Position numbers and translations under genes: made by a program. A stretch of 64,000 nucleotides of DNA from Manihot esculenta. Lineage: Eukaryota; Streptophyta; Magnoliopsida; Malpighiales; Euphorbiaceae. A model generated the notes under the pieces. It searched no databases. It worked only from the letters and a program-made list of their open reading frames with translations, and was not told the DNA's origin. Positions 56,042 to 64,000 of this stretch are shown one piece after another (the first letter of the stretch is position 1; every line of letters starts with the position of its first letter). The stretch is taken from assembly GCF_001659605.2 (NCBI RefSeq), contig NC_035172.2, positions 19,097,051 through 19,161,050 on the forward strand. The letters run 5' to 3'.

Positions 56042-57483
56042 AACCCTTTGCTTGTCCTCAAGCAAATAGGTTTAGTCAAACAAGCTTCCTTTTCCACTTG
56101 ATCCTTATTACCACTTAAGCTCATACCCTAGACCCCTACTTTGAAGCATTGTAGTGAAGTGTGCATGCACCAAGGTTACTTTCCTCTTTTCCTTGTCTCC
56201 CTTTACTTACCATGGCTAGAATTTGTTTTCCTCAAGAGAGACATGCACATTATGTTAAGACTTTTTCTAGCTTTTGGTGTGACTTGCCCTTACCTTGAAG
56301 TACTTTATTCAGGCTTTTGCACTTTAGATTTTTCTTGGAAAGGTCCCAACCTATTTTTGATGTACTTTTAGATATTTCAGTTGGTCACCTATCCAAGTGG
56401 CTTCTAGCCTTGTTCATAGTCTTTTGACCATTAGAACAGTTTTTGAATTTGTGCTTTTGAGGTCTTTGCCTTTGCTGAATTTTCTTTCTCTCAATGATTT
56501 GGGCAAATCAACACCAATTGCTAAATCAAGTCACATTAGGTTCATTCACACAATTTTAATTTTTCTCAATCGATTGAGGGTCATCAGTATGTTTTTCACC
56601 ATGGCAAGCTCAAGGATTTAATTCAAAAGGAAATTTCCAAAAGCGAATGCAACTCACTACAAGTGATTCAACTTAGGTTTAAAGAGTTATCACGTCAATG
56701 GGGTCATAGAAAGAAGGCTCATCCAACATAGCCTATGTATTTGAGTAAAGCAAACCAAAAAGAAGAAGAAGGTTGGTTGTGGTTGTGTGTGTATTATTGA
56801 AAGCATAAAAATGAAAAAAAATTTTCTAATGCAAGCAAACTAAAGATTAAAGCAAAAATAAACTTAAAAGTAAAATTCAGAGATATGCACCCCCACACCT
56901 AAATCATGCATTGTCCTCAATGTATGGAAAAATTAAAGTTCAAAAAAAAGAAAAACTGGTACTTCCCTGGTGTGGCTGTTTGCCCAGTGCTGTTTGGGCA
57001 AACAGCTGGCTTTAGGTGTGTCTGTGTGCAGGTGGCAGGTTGTGCTGGTCTGGTTGCTAGGGTGCTGATATACTGTTGCAGTTGTTTGCCCAGCTTGCTG
57101 CTGATTGGCCCACTGGTGCTGTTTGGCATAATAGAATATTGAATAAAGATGAAGAAGGTACTGCCCTGTTTAGGATTTCTTCCTTGTTGCTTTTGCTGCC
57201 TTGGGTGTTGGCCCAGTCTATTTTGGGCAAACAGGCTGGTCGAACAGGTGGAATTTCTGTAGCATTCTGTGTGAAGGCTTGTTGTTTGCCCAGCTGTGTG
57301 GGCAGACAGTATCCCATCCTTTTGCTGAGTTGATCTCTGCTGTTTGCCCAGTTTGTTTGGGCAAACAGATTGGCCATCCAACTTTAACCTGCAAAATAAC
57401 TAAAAACCTGGTAGTGGGTTATGGTATTGATTTCTGCACTCCTGGTTGTTTGCCCATGCTGTTTGGGCAAACGATGACATACC

Positions 57484-57521
<38 letters not shown>

Positions 57522-57731
57522 GAAAGAAAAAATGTGTCTATTCGAACTTAAAACTAAAAATGACTAAAAATAAAAGTTCAGAAATGTGCACCCCCACACC
57601 TAGCTCATGTATTGTCCTTAATATATTGGAAGAATTAAAGTTTAAAGGAAATTGAGTACTCCCCTGGTGTGGTTTGTGTGGTGCGCCCTTGTTTAAGGTC
57701 ACGGGCTGGACCTTCTCCATTTGATCAAGGC
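56042..57731 (-). other. Element C 3' region, non-coding
   Basis: Same organisation as in B: two further GGTGTGGGGGTG motifs on the minus strand (about 56889-56900 and 57589-57600), an intervening palindrome-rich part (56970-57475) and a T run on the plus strand (57487-57516). Overlapping ORFs on both strands encode only palindrome-derived peptides and are not considered genes. Confidence 0.7.
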
Positions 57732-59516
57732 TCAAGTAATTGGGGGAGGGAAAAGGGTCCCAACTGCATTAAGTAAGAAGTGTAGCGTGCCTTTGGATTT
57801 GGTCATCACCCATCCTATTTCTTTCATGTACTCATGAAGTAACATGATTAGCTCCTCCGCTTTGAGGTGAGGTGTACTTCTGGCCCTTGTGTTTGCATTT
57901 TTGAGATGATTGGGCAGCACTTTGAACTCCAATGCATATTTCTCCATAGGTAGCTGCAATTTAGTATCGAATTCGGGCAAAATAAATTCTACCTTATGTT
58001 GCTGTTTGGGCGAACAGCAATCTGTCTTGACTTGCTGTTTGGGCAAACAGGATTCTGCCTTGACTTGCTGTTTGGGCAAACAGCAATTTTCTTGTACAAT
58101 CTGCATAGCTTGTTTGGGCAAACAAGCTTCTGCCTCCTTTTCCTCTGCTGGTGGTTCGGGCAAACAGCAACTTGCTTGTGCCAGAAATCTGGTTGTGCTG
58201 GATTCTCCTTTTTCATGCCGTTTGGGCAAACAACAACTTTCCTCATGTTCCTCTGCTGGCTGTTGTTCGGGCAAACAAGAGTCTGCCTGTTGTTGCTGTT
58301 TGGGCAAACTGCAATCTTTTTGTTCTTTCTGTACAGCTGGTTTGGGTAAACAGTAACTTGATGGTTGCTTTTCTGCTGATTTTGCAGGTGAACAGTGTTC
58401 TGCCACAGCCGTTTGGGCAACTGATGTGGGCAAACTGAGGTTTTCTTGCTGAATTGACTTGGGTGGTCTGCATTTTGGCTGCTGAACCTGTTTGGGCAAA
58501 TAGTCATCTGCATGTTCTGCCGCCTGTTTGCTTGTTTGCCCAGTCTGTTTGGGCGAACAGCAGTCTGTTTGCTCTAGGCAGAAGTCCTTTGCTGTGTGTT
58601 GCAGCTCCACTTGGCTCTTTTCATCTTCTTGGCTGTCCTCCCTACAAAAATCATTGGTTAGCATATCATTTTGATTTATATCAAAAATTTCTTGGCTCCA
58701 ATAATCAATGATGTCTAAACCATCAACAGGTTCTGGTTCAGTTGGGGCACTTCCAGAAGTTGCTGGTGTTTGGACAGCAACAAGGGATGCAATGGTGGCA
58801 GATTCAGCACTTGCTGACTTTTGGACAGCAGGTTCAGCCATTGGTGCAAAGTTCGGTTGATTTTCTGGATGAATTGAAGCATATACAACAGGTTCTTCTG
58901 GTCTTTGGTGAGGGGCAGCAGGTTGTATGTTGTATTCTGCCATATCAGCAACTGTTTGGGCAAACATAGCAGTGGGCTGTGCTGTTTGGGCAAACACAGC
59001 CGTAGCTGGTTTTTGGACAGCAGCAGGTTCTGTTTCTTGGGGACTTTCATCATCATCCTCATCATCTTGAAGTTCTTGCTCTCTTCTCAACATGATTGCA
59101 CTTAACGAGGTGGCCATTTGATCCATTTGCTGTTGCATCATTTGCATAGTCTTCACTACCTCATCAAGAGTGTCATTGAAATTTGGAGGTGCTGGTTGAG
59201 CTTGATTTCCTTGGTAGTTCTGGTAGTGGTCAACCCCAGCATAATCATAATTCGGATGGTCTCCCCAATATGGATTGTATGTATCAAGGTAGGGATCATG
59301 TCTTGGTTGGCTATAGTATCCTCCAAATGCATCTACTTGTTGGTCATCCTCATAAAGTGTAGGACATTCAGAGGTTAGATGTCCTACATATGCACATATC
59401 CTACATGGTTGGGATTGCTGAAGTTTTCGAGCCTGTAGAGCTAAGACATATCTTTCCACAATAGAGGTTATGTCAGGAATTTGAGAAGGGAGATTAGATG
59501 TACTTACCTCCTCCAT
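57732..59516 (-). CDS. ORF2 of element C: zinc-knuckle Gag remnant with CLPKQ repeats
   Basis: 594 codons, homologous to B's ORF2 throughout. The knuckle CRICAYVGHLTSEC is at residues 38-51, YLDTYNPYWGDHPNYDY follows, then the Met/Gln-rich coiled-coil-like part. An extra stretch of about 80 residues (about 167-248, with FAQTA repeats and HPENQPNFAP) is absent from B. It lies between AVQKPAT and AVQTPAT, so B may have lost it by recombination between these short repeats. The central region carries over a dozen CLPKQ variants. The conserved C-terminus (LPMEKYALEFKVLPNHLK, LLHEYMKEIGW) resembles the Athila/Tat linker before RT. Start ATG chosen for homology with B; it follows the ORF1 stop by three bases. 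Confidence 0.65.
   Translation of the reverse strand: MEEVSTSNLPSQIPDITSIVERYVLALQARKLQQSQPCRICAYVGHLTSECPTLYEDDQQVDAFGGYYSQPRHDPYLDTYNPYWGDHPNYDYAGVDHYQNYQGNQAQPAPPNFNDTLDEVVKTMQMMQQQMDQMATSLSAIMLRREQELQDDEDDDESPQETEPAAVQKPATAVFAQTAQPTAMFAQTVADMAEYNIQPAAPHQRPEEPVVYASIHPENQPNFAPMAEPAVQKSASAESATIASLVAVQTPATSGSAPTEPEPVDGLDIIDYWSQEIFDINQNDMLTNDFCREDSQEDEKSQVELQHTAKDFCLEQTDCCSPKQTGQTSKQAAEHADDYLPKQVQQPKCRPPKSIQQENLSLPTSVAQTAVAEHCSPAKSAEKQPSSYCLPKPAVQKEQKDCSLPKQQQQADSCLPEQQPAEEHEESCCLPKRHEKGESSTTRFLAQASCCLPEPPAEEKEAEACLPKQAMQIVQENCCLPKQQVKAESCLPKQQVKTDCCSPKQQHKVEFILPEFDTKLQLPMEKYALEFKVLPNHLKNANTRARSTPHLKAEELIMLLHEYMKEIGWVMTKSKGTLHFLLNAVGTLFPPPIT
59503..59512 (-). promoter_or_regulatory. Candidate 5' splice site inside ORF2 start (element C)
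   Basis: The minus strand reads GAG|GTAAGTA, with GT starting at 59507; identical to B. Confidence 0.45.
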
Positions 59517-59519
59517 GAT

Positions 59520-59771
59520 TTAGATCTGCAATGGTTTGGTGTGATTAAGAATGTTGCTGGTTCTGTTCGAACAGCAACTCCAAGTTCTGTTATGGCAGAT
59601 TTTGTATGTGCTGTCCCTTGTTTGGACAGTAGAGGCTTCAACAGGGGCTGTTTGGACAGCAGCTGTTGATGTGGATACTTTGGAGGCTTGGTTCCTCTTC
59701 TTTAGTTGCCTTGATGTGCGCTCAATTTCTGGATCGTAAGGCTGGATGTCCTTGCGTCCAGACCTGGTCAT
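59520..59771 (-). CDS. ORF1 of element C: Gag N-terminal remnant
   Basis: 83 codons beginning MTRSGRKDIQPYDPEIERT, nearly identical to B's ORF1. It ends in TAA (59522-59520) where B has TGA, so a stop is kept at this position although the codon differs. It is in frame with ORF2, separated by the single codon ATC. As in B, the Gag capsid domain is absent. Confidence 0.6.
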   Translation of the reverse strand: MTRSGRKDIQPYDPEIERTSRQLKKRNQASKVSTSTAAVQTAPVEASTVQTRDSTYKICHNRTWSCCSNRTSNILNHTKPLQI

Positions 59772-59800
59772 GAAAGAAAAATAGATTAGTTAAATTGAGT

Positions 59801-59817
59801 CCCCGGCAGCGGCGCCA
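59801..59817 (-). other. Primer binding site, tRNA-Asp type (element C)
   Basis: The minus strand reads TGGCGCCGCTGCCGGGG, with one difference from B's site. Confidence 0.85.
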
Positions 59818-59822
59818 ATTTT

Positions 59823-61379
59823 TGACTCGCGGTTGTCGAGGCCGGTCAAAAATAACCCTTTTGGTTACCAACAATTTAATAACTTGTAGACAGTGGCAAA
59901 GGGATCGTATCCACAGGGAATCAATACTATTTATTCTTCTTATCAAGACCAAGTAAATAAAGAAACAATAAAAGTAAATTGGGGGGTTTTGAGGTTTGAT
60001 GTCTAAACTAGAATTGAAAGCAAGCAAGTAAAGCAAATAATAAAGTAAAGAGGAAATCAATAATGAGAAAAGCCTAGTTGAAGAAATTGGATTCACTTTA
60101 GTTGTTGGGATTGATCATTGACACAAAAGTTCTCTTATTAGATTCAATAAATTAGTTTAGGAGGTGGAAGAAGCTTCTCACCAACCAAATCCCTCCTTAA
60201 GCTTAGATCAATTAGGGAACGTCCTCTAATCAATCACTAATCAACAAATTGCCAAGGAACGTCCTTGGGCCAAAGGCAACAAACAATTGTTGATTGCATT
60301 AAGAGAAAGAGAGACCTAATTCTAGCTACCCAAACGTATGGTGATATTGCTAGATTATGCAATTTCTTGGTTTTTACCCCAAGTGTTCTTGTGTTTGAAT
60401 AATTCCAGCAATTACGGACTGAAAATTATCCAAACAAACAGATTTATTACCTTGCAATTCAAGATTCAATGGGCCCTATTGATCTAAAACAGCAAAGCAA
60501 CAATGAATTAAGCACAAAATTGCATAAATACTGATTAATAAAAGAATAACATAAAGGTTCAGATCTCACAATCCATGAACAACCAAAGTTTCACCTTATT
60601 CTTCAACTAGCAAAAGGGTTTCAGCCACTCATGGCTGAAACTAACATAAAAGAAAAGAAAGAAAACAAGAAAATAAAGAAAGAATGGCCGGAGGGGCCTG
60701 ATGGTGTGGGGCGCTGCTGGTGCAGCTTCCTGGTGGTCCAAGAGTTGATTCCAAGATGCCTTCTTTGCTAGTTTGCATGCCCTTTTATAGGTGAAGAGGC
60801 TGCCCTAAGTTTCCTTTTTAGTTTGGGACTCTTTTTCCTATTTAGTCTTGAATTCTTAGAGGGCAATTGTGTCTTTTTGATTCTTGGCTTCCTAAATATG
60901 TAGGAGAGTGTGCTGAGGTATAATTAGGTGTTTCTGAGCTGTCCCATGTGTTTGGAGTGCGTGGAGATTCGTGTTGACTTGGTCAGCAAGTTTGACAGAT
61001 TCTGCTGGTTTTCTGTCTGCTGGTGCTGTTTGCCCAGTGCTGTTTGGGCAAACAGGCTGTCTGGGATCACTGTTGTCTGCACTTGCTCTGTTTCTGTCTT
61101 GCTCCGCTGTTTGCCCAAACACTCTTGGGCAAACAGTCTGCTCAGTCAGCTATCGATTTTCCTCTTCATCTCAGCTTCACTTTGGTTTGGGCAAACAAGT
61201 TGGGCAAACCATGCTTGTGCAGTTTTGCTCTCTTTTGGGCAGATTTAAGGCCATTTCTGCCAAATTACCGTTTTACTCCATTTTCTACAAAATAAGATAA
61301 AAACCACAAAATTAGGTAGAAAATGTGTAAATTGACATAAATAACAATATAGAAAATGGGTCTAAATTTGGCTCTATCA
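59823..61379 (-). repeat. Element C 5' LTR
   Basis: 1557 bp uninterrupted. Minus-strand TATA box at 60783-60789. Palindrome cluster at about 61027-61138. GGAGATTCGTGTTGAC near 60963 is the empty site matching D's insertion in the other LTR. Confidence 0.92.
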
Positions 61380-61384
61380 ACACC

Positions 61385-62297
61385 CTATCCTCAGGGGCCT
61401 GGGTATCTGATGGGAAGCACGTTGGATTTCTCTAGCTATAACCCATACCCCACCTTTGTGCCCTACCCTCCCTTTTACCCACCATACCCACAGTACCCCA
61501 TGTCTCCACCCTCACCCTTTTATTCAGGTCCAGTAAACCCTAACTCAGGGAATGCTGCACCTCCTCCTCCACCAGCAGAGCCGTTTGTCCCTGATGCCCA
61601 AACACCCAAACCTAGCTCATCAGTTGGGGGTAAGGTAAAAATGACGGACTATCTGAAGTTGGATGCCCCCAAGTTTGAAACAGGTGATGACCCTTTTGAA
61701 TACCTCAGATCGGTGAAGATGATAACTGATGAGTTGGGAGCAAATGACAGTAGAGCCATTCAGATGGCAGGGTTCACATTGAAATGCAAGAAGGCAAGGG
61801 AATGGTTCAAAAACTATGTGGACCCAAGGTTGGAAAGCTTATCCTGGGAATAGTTTGCCAATGAGTTTACAGGATGGGCTTTTCCAAATAGTTTCAGAGA
61901 ACTGAAGATGATTGAGTTTGAGCAACTAAGACAGATGGAAGAGATGAGTGTAGATGAGTTTACAGACAGGTTCTTGGAGTTGCTGTCGTTTGCAGGACAA
62001 GGTCTTGACACAGACCTGAAGAAGTCTAGGAGATATGTTATGAAGCTTCATTCCAGGTACTCCTCGTTGATTCAATCAGCAGAAAGGGAGAGCTTCCATG
62101 CTATAGTAGATATGGCACGGAGAATGAAGGCTAGTGCCATTATCCGAGGGACAGTTAAGCAGTCAGTGGCACAGTCTTCGGGTCTCAAAATCTCGGGGAC
62201 AAGTGATGCTAATCTCCCCTCTCTGGGCGAGGATGTCACGAAAGGTAAGACAGAGGTCTCAGAAGATCAAAGAAGAACAAGTTCTGGAATCAGATAA
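61385..62297 (+). pseudogene. Element E gag, central part
   Basis: It continues the gag frame from 44800: Tyr/Pro-rich segment, then the Gag domain ([27 protein letters not shown]). A TAG (CAG to TAG, about 61851-61853, in the SWE.FANEF motif) breaks it; the frame continues to 62297, where a frameshift separates it from the knuckle. Confidence 0.82.
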
Positions 62298-64000
62298 AGT
62301 CTGGTCTGGGATTAGGAGGAGGCTCGAGCTCAGGCACAAAGGTTGCAGAGTGTGCAAGGTGCGGTAGGCCGCACAAGGGAGTCTGTCGGTTTGGGACTAC
62401 AGCATGTTACAGATGCGGCCAGGAGGGACACATAGCTCGGGAGTGTCCTAAGGCAGCTTTTATGGCATCGTCCCATTAGACAACTCCAGGCAGTATGGCA
62501 CAGCCATCAGCTCCAGCCATGTTTCAGGGTAGTGGTCGAGGCAGAGAAAGGGGGACAGCCCCTCCTTCAGCAGGTTCCTTAGGTGAAGGTCCATCAGTTC
62601 CAGCTCGGATCTTCTCCATGACGCAGCAAGAAGCTAACACACCGGACATGATGGTGACAGGTAATCTCACTCTCTTATGTTTGATGTGTATGCTTTTGTG
62701 AACCCTGATGTGTTTCTCTTTCCTTGTGGCTTCGAGAGCCGTAGATAGGTCGGGTTGATAGCTTATGGGTTAGGGTATTCCCTTTGGGTCAGTGGACCCA
62801 AGTGTGATCCATCAGTGGCAGAGTCAGTCTGCCGGTAGAGTAGATGCCTTCCAGCTGGCCTAGCGGTTCTAGATTTGACTGTTTGACGTCATTCTAGGGT
62901 TGGATTGGTTCTTCTACTAGTGGTGCTACCTGAGTCCGCAGAGACAAGGTAGTCAGGTTCCGAGGTTAGGATGGATCAGAGGTAGTCCTCAGAGGGGGAC
63001 GAAGTAGGGATACCTAGAGGTTCGATATCAGCCCTGCAGGCTCATAGGTTGGCCAGGAGAGGTTGTCAGGAGTTTCTAGCTTGTGCAGGAGAGTTCAGTA
63101 GTCATGTTAGGGAGCTGCCTCGGTACCAGTAGTGAGTTCTTAGATGTTTTTTCCCAGACGAGCTGCTAGGTGTACCATCTGTTAGGGAGATAGAATTTAA
63201 AATGAAAGTGATGATAGGGACCAGCTCGTCTCTACCCCTCCCTACAGGATGGCACTTGCAGAATTAAAGTAGTAGGAAGAGCATGTTGTAAGAGTAGGTA
63301 GTTAAGGGTTTTCATCCGACTGAGCACTTCGCCTTGGGGTGTTCCAGAGTTGTTATGAGGATGAAGGATGGATCCCTAGGACTTTGTATCGACTACAAGT
63401 CGTTGAACAAAGTCACTACCCAGAATAAGTATTTGTTACCTTGGCTCGACGATCTATTTTAAACCAGCTAGCAGGAGCTGGTTGCCCCTCCAAGATAGAT
63501 CTGAAGTCCAGGTACCATCAGTTAAGATCAAGGAAGAAGATATACAGAGAACAGTGTTTAGAACCAGATATGGGCACTATGAGCTTCTAGGAATGTCGTT
63601 CGGGTTAAGGAACGCCCCTACAGCATTCATGGATCTCATAAACAGAGTTTTAGTCGGTTTCTGGATCACTCCGTTATTGTCTTCATTGACGGTACGTCGG
63701 TGAGTCCCAGAAATGCGGAAGAGTATGCCCATTATCTGAAATCAGGATTGCAGACCTTGAGAGAACATGGCTTGGATGCCCAGTTCTCCAAGTGTGAGTT
63801 CTGGTTGAGGAGCATTGCATTCTTGGGAAACGTTGTATCAGGAAGTGAAATTGAAGTATGCCCCAAGAAGGTAAAGACTGTAGTTACCTATCTTAGACCC
63901 ACCAATGCAAGGATCAAAGGTTTTGGGGTTTGGCGGTTACTACAGGAGATCCGTCCTGGACATCTCTAGAAGTTGCCGCTCCTGTGACCAGACTGACCAA
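62298..64000 (+). pseudogene. Element E zinc knuckles, protease and reverse transcriptase, degenerate
   Basis: Two cysteine clusters (CARCGRPHKGVC and [14 protein letters not shown], about 62355-62450) are readable across a frame change. GPSVPARIFSMTQQEA follows near 62590, then a badly degraded protease and linker (62640-63330) with many stops. Reverse transcriptase is recognisable from about 63360 to the window end: [13 protein letters not shown], [16 protein letters not shown] (about 63560) and [15 protein letters not shown] (about 63785). The FIDD catalytic block is damaged (near 63680). No functional product is expected; the rest of pol and the 3' LTR are outside the window. Confidence 0.8.

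Larger units (their letters stand above)
44801..61379 (-). mobile_element. Element C: Athila-like non-autonomous LTR retrotransposon
   Basis: Minus-strand order: 5' LTR 59823-61379 (1557 bp), tRNA-Asp primer site, ORF1, ORF2, 3' region, polypurine tract, 3' LTR 56026-55619 plus 45949-44801 (1557 bp after removing D). Target duplications ACACC at 44796-44800 and 61380-61384. I saw about three LTR differences (for example near 44854/59876, 45403/60425 and 45837/60859). It is the same family as B but a distinguishable subfamily. Confidence 0.92.
25027..64000 (+). mobile_element. Element E: Tekay-like chromovirus, 3' end outside window
   Basis: 5' LTR 25027-27407 plus 44195-44220, primer site, gag and degenerate pol to the window end. 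Two later elements sit inside it: B in the LTR (27408-44189, duplication GTAGC) and C in gag (44801-61379, duplication ACACC). Removing both restores a continuous LTR of about 2.41 kb and a continuous gag frame. The expected target duplication in F is CAATC (25022-25026); its 3' LTR is not in the window. Confidence 0.85.

Noticed and set aside
57996..58349. Antisense ORFs rich in LFGQT over ORF2 of C (and 40140-40460 over B)
   Set aside because: TGTTTGCCCAAACA is its own reverse complement, so the antisense strand is automatically repetitive and open; these are shadows of the CLPKQ repeats.

Overview
The window is plant nuclear DNA made entirely of LTR retrotransposons; I found no host gene, tRNA, rRNA or other cellular locus. 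The kinds of element (Tekay/Del-like chromoviruses with a C-terminal chromodomain and an initiator-Met primer site, Athila-like elements with a tRNA-Asp primer site, and a Ty1/copia element) point to heterochromatin or gene-poor DNA of a flowering plant, most likely a eudicot. I suspect Euphorbiaceae (cassava or rubber-tree type), but that is only an impression.

The 64 kb can be read as one stack of insertions around a single old core, a chromovirus pol fragment F (23650-25026, minus). Going left: F was hit by G (minus chromovirus LTR, 22135-23649), G by H (plus LTR end, 21455-22134), H by I (minus chromovirus, 13386-21454), I's LTR by A (minus Athila-like non-autonomous element, 1-13385, running off the left edge), and A's 5' LTR by J (plus copia element, 4181-12163). 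Going right: F was hit by E (plus chromovirus, 25027 to beyond 64000). E's 5' LTR was hit by B (plus Athila-like element, 27408-44189), whose 5' LTR was hit by K (minus chromovirus, 27678-37555). E's gag was hit by C (minus Athila-like element, 44801-61379), whose 3' LTR was hit by D (minus chromovirus, 45950-55613). Five insertions have both 5-bp target duplications in the window: J GTCTC, K TGGGC, B GTAGC, C ACACC, D ATTCG.

K is complete, with an intact gag-pol frame and two 2262-bp LTRs in which I saw one difference; it may still be active. D is complete except for one nonsense codon. I, E and F are decayed. J has nearly identical LTRs but lacks most of its reverse transcriptase and has substitutions at catalytic residues. 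A, B and C belong to a non-autonomous group with Athila-type primer site and polypurine tract. They have no pol, and their coding capacity is a gag N-terminus (ORF1, in B and C only) and a separate ORF2 that seems to join a gag zinc knuckle to the segment normally found just before reverse transcriptase.

Three patterns cut across the elements. Each lineage carries its own repeated 12-14 bp GC-containing palindrome: TTCGGCGGCCGAA in chromovirus LTRs, TGTTTGCCCAAACA in the LTR, coding region and 3' region of B and C, and GGTCGCGCGACC in the copia leader. All chromoviruses share a strong 5' splice-site sequence in the LTR leader and a 3' splice-site sequence just before the gag ATG, suggesting a leader intron that removes the primer site. 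All three Athila-like elements have a perfect splice-donor consensus a few bases inside ORF2.
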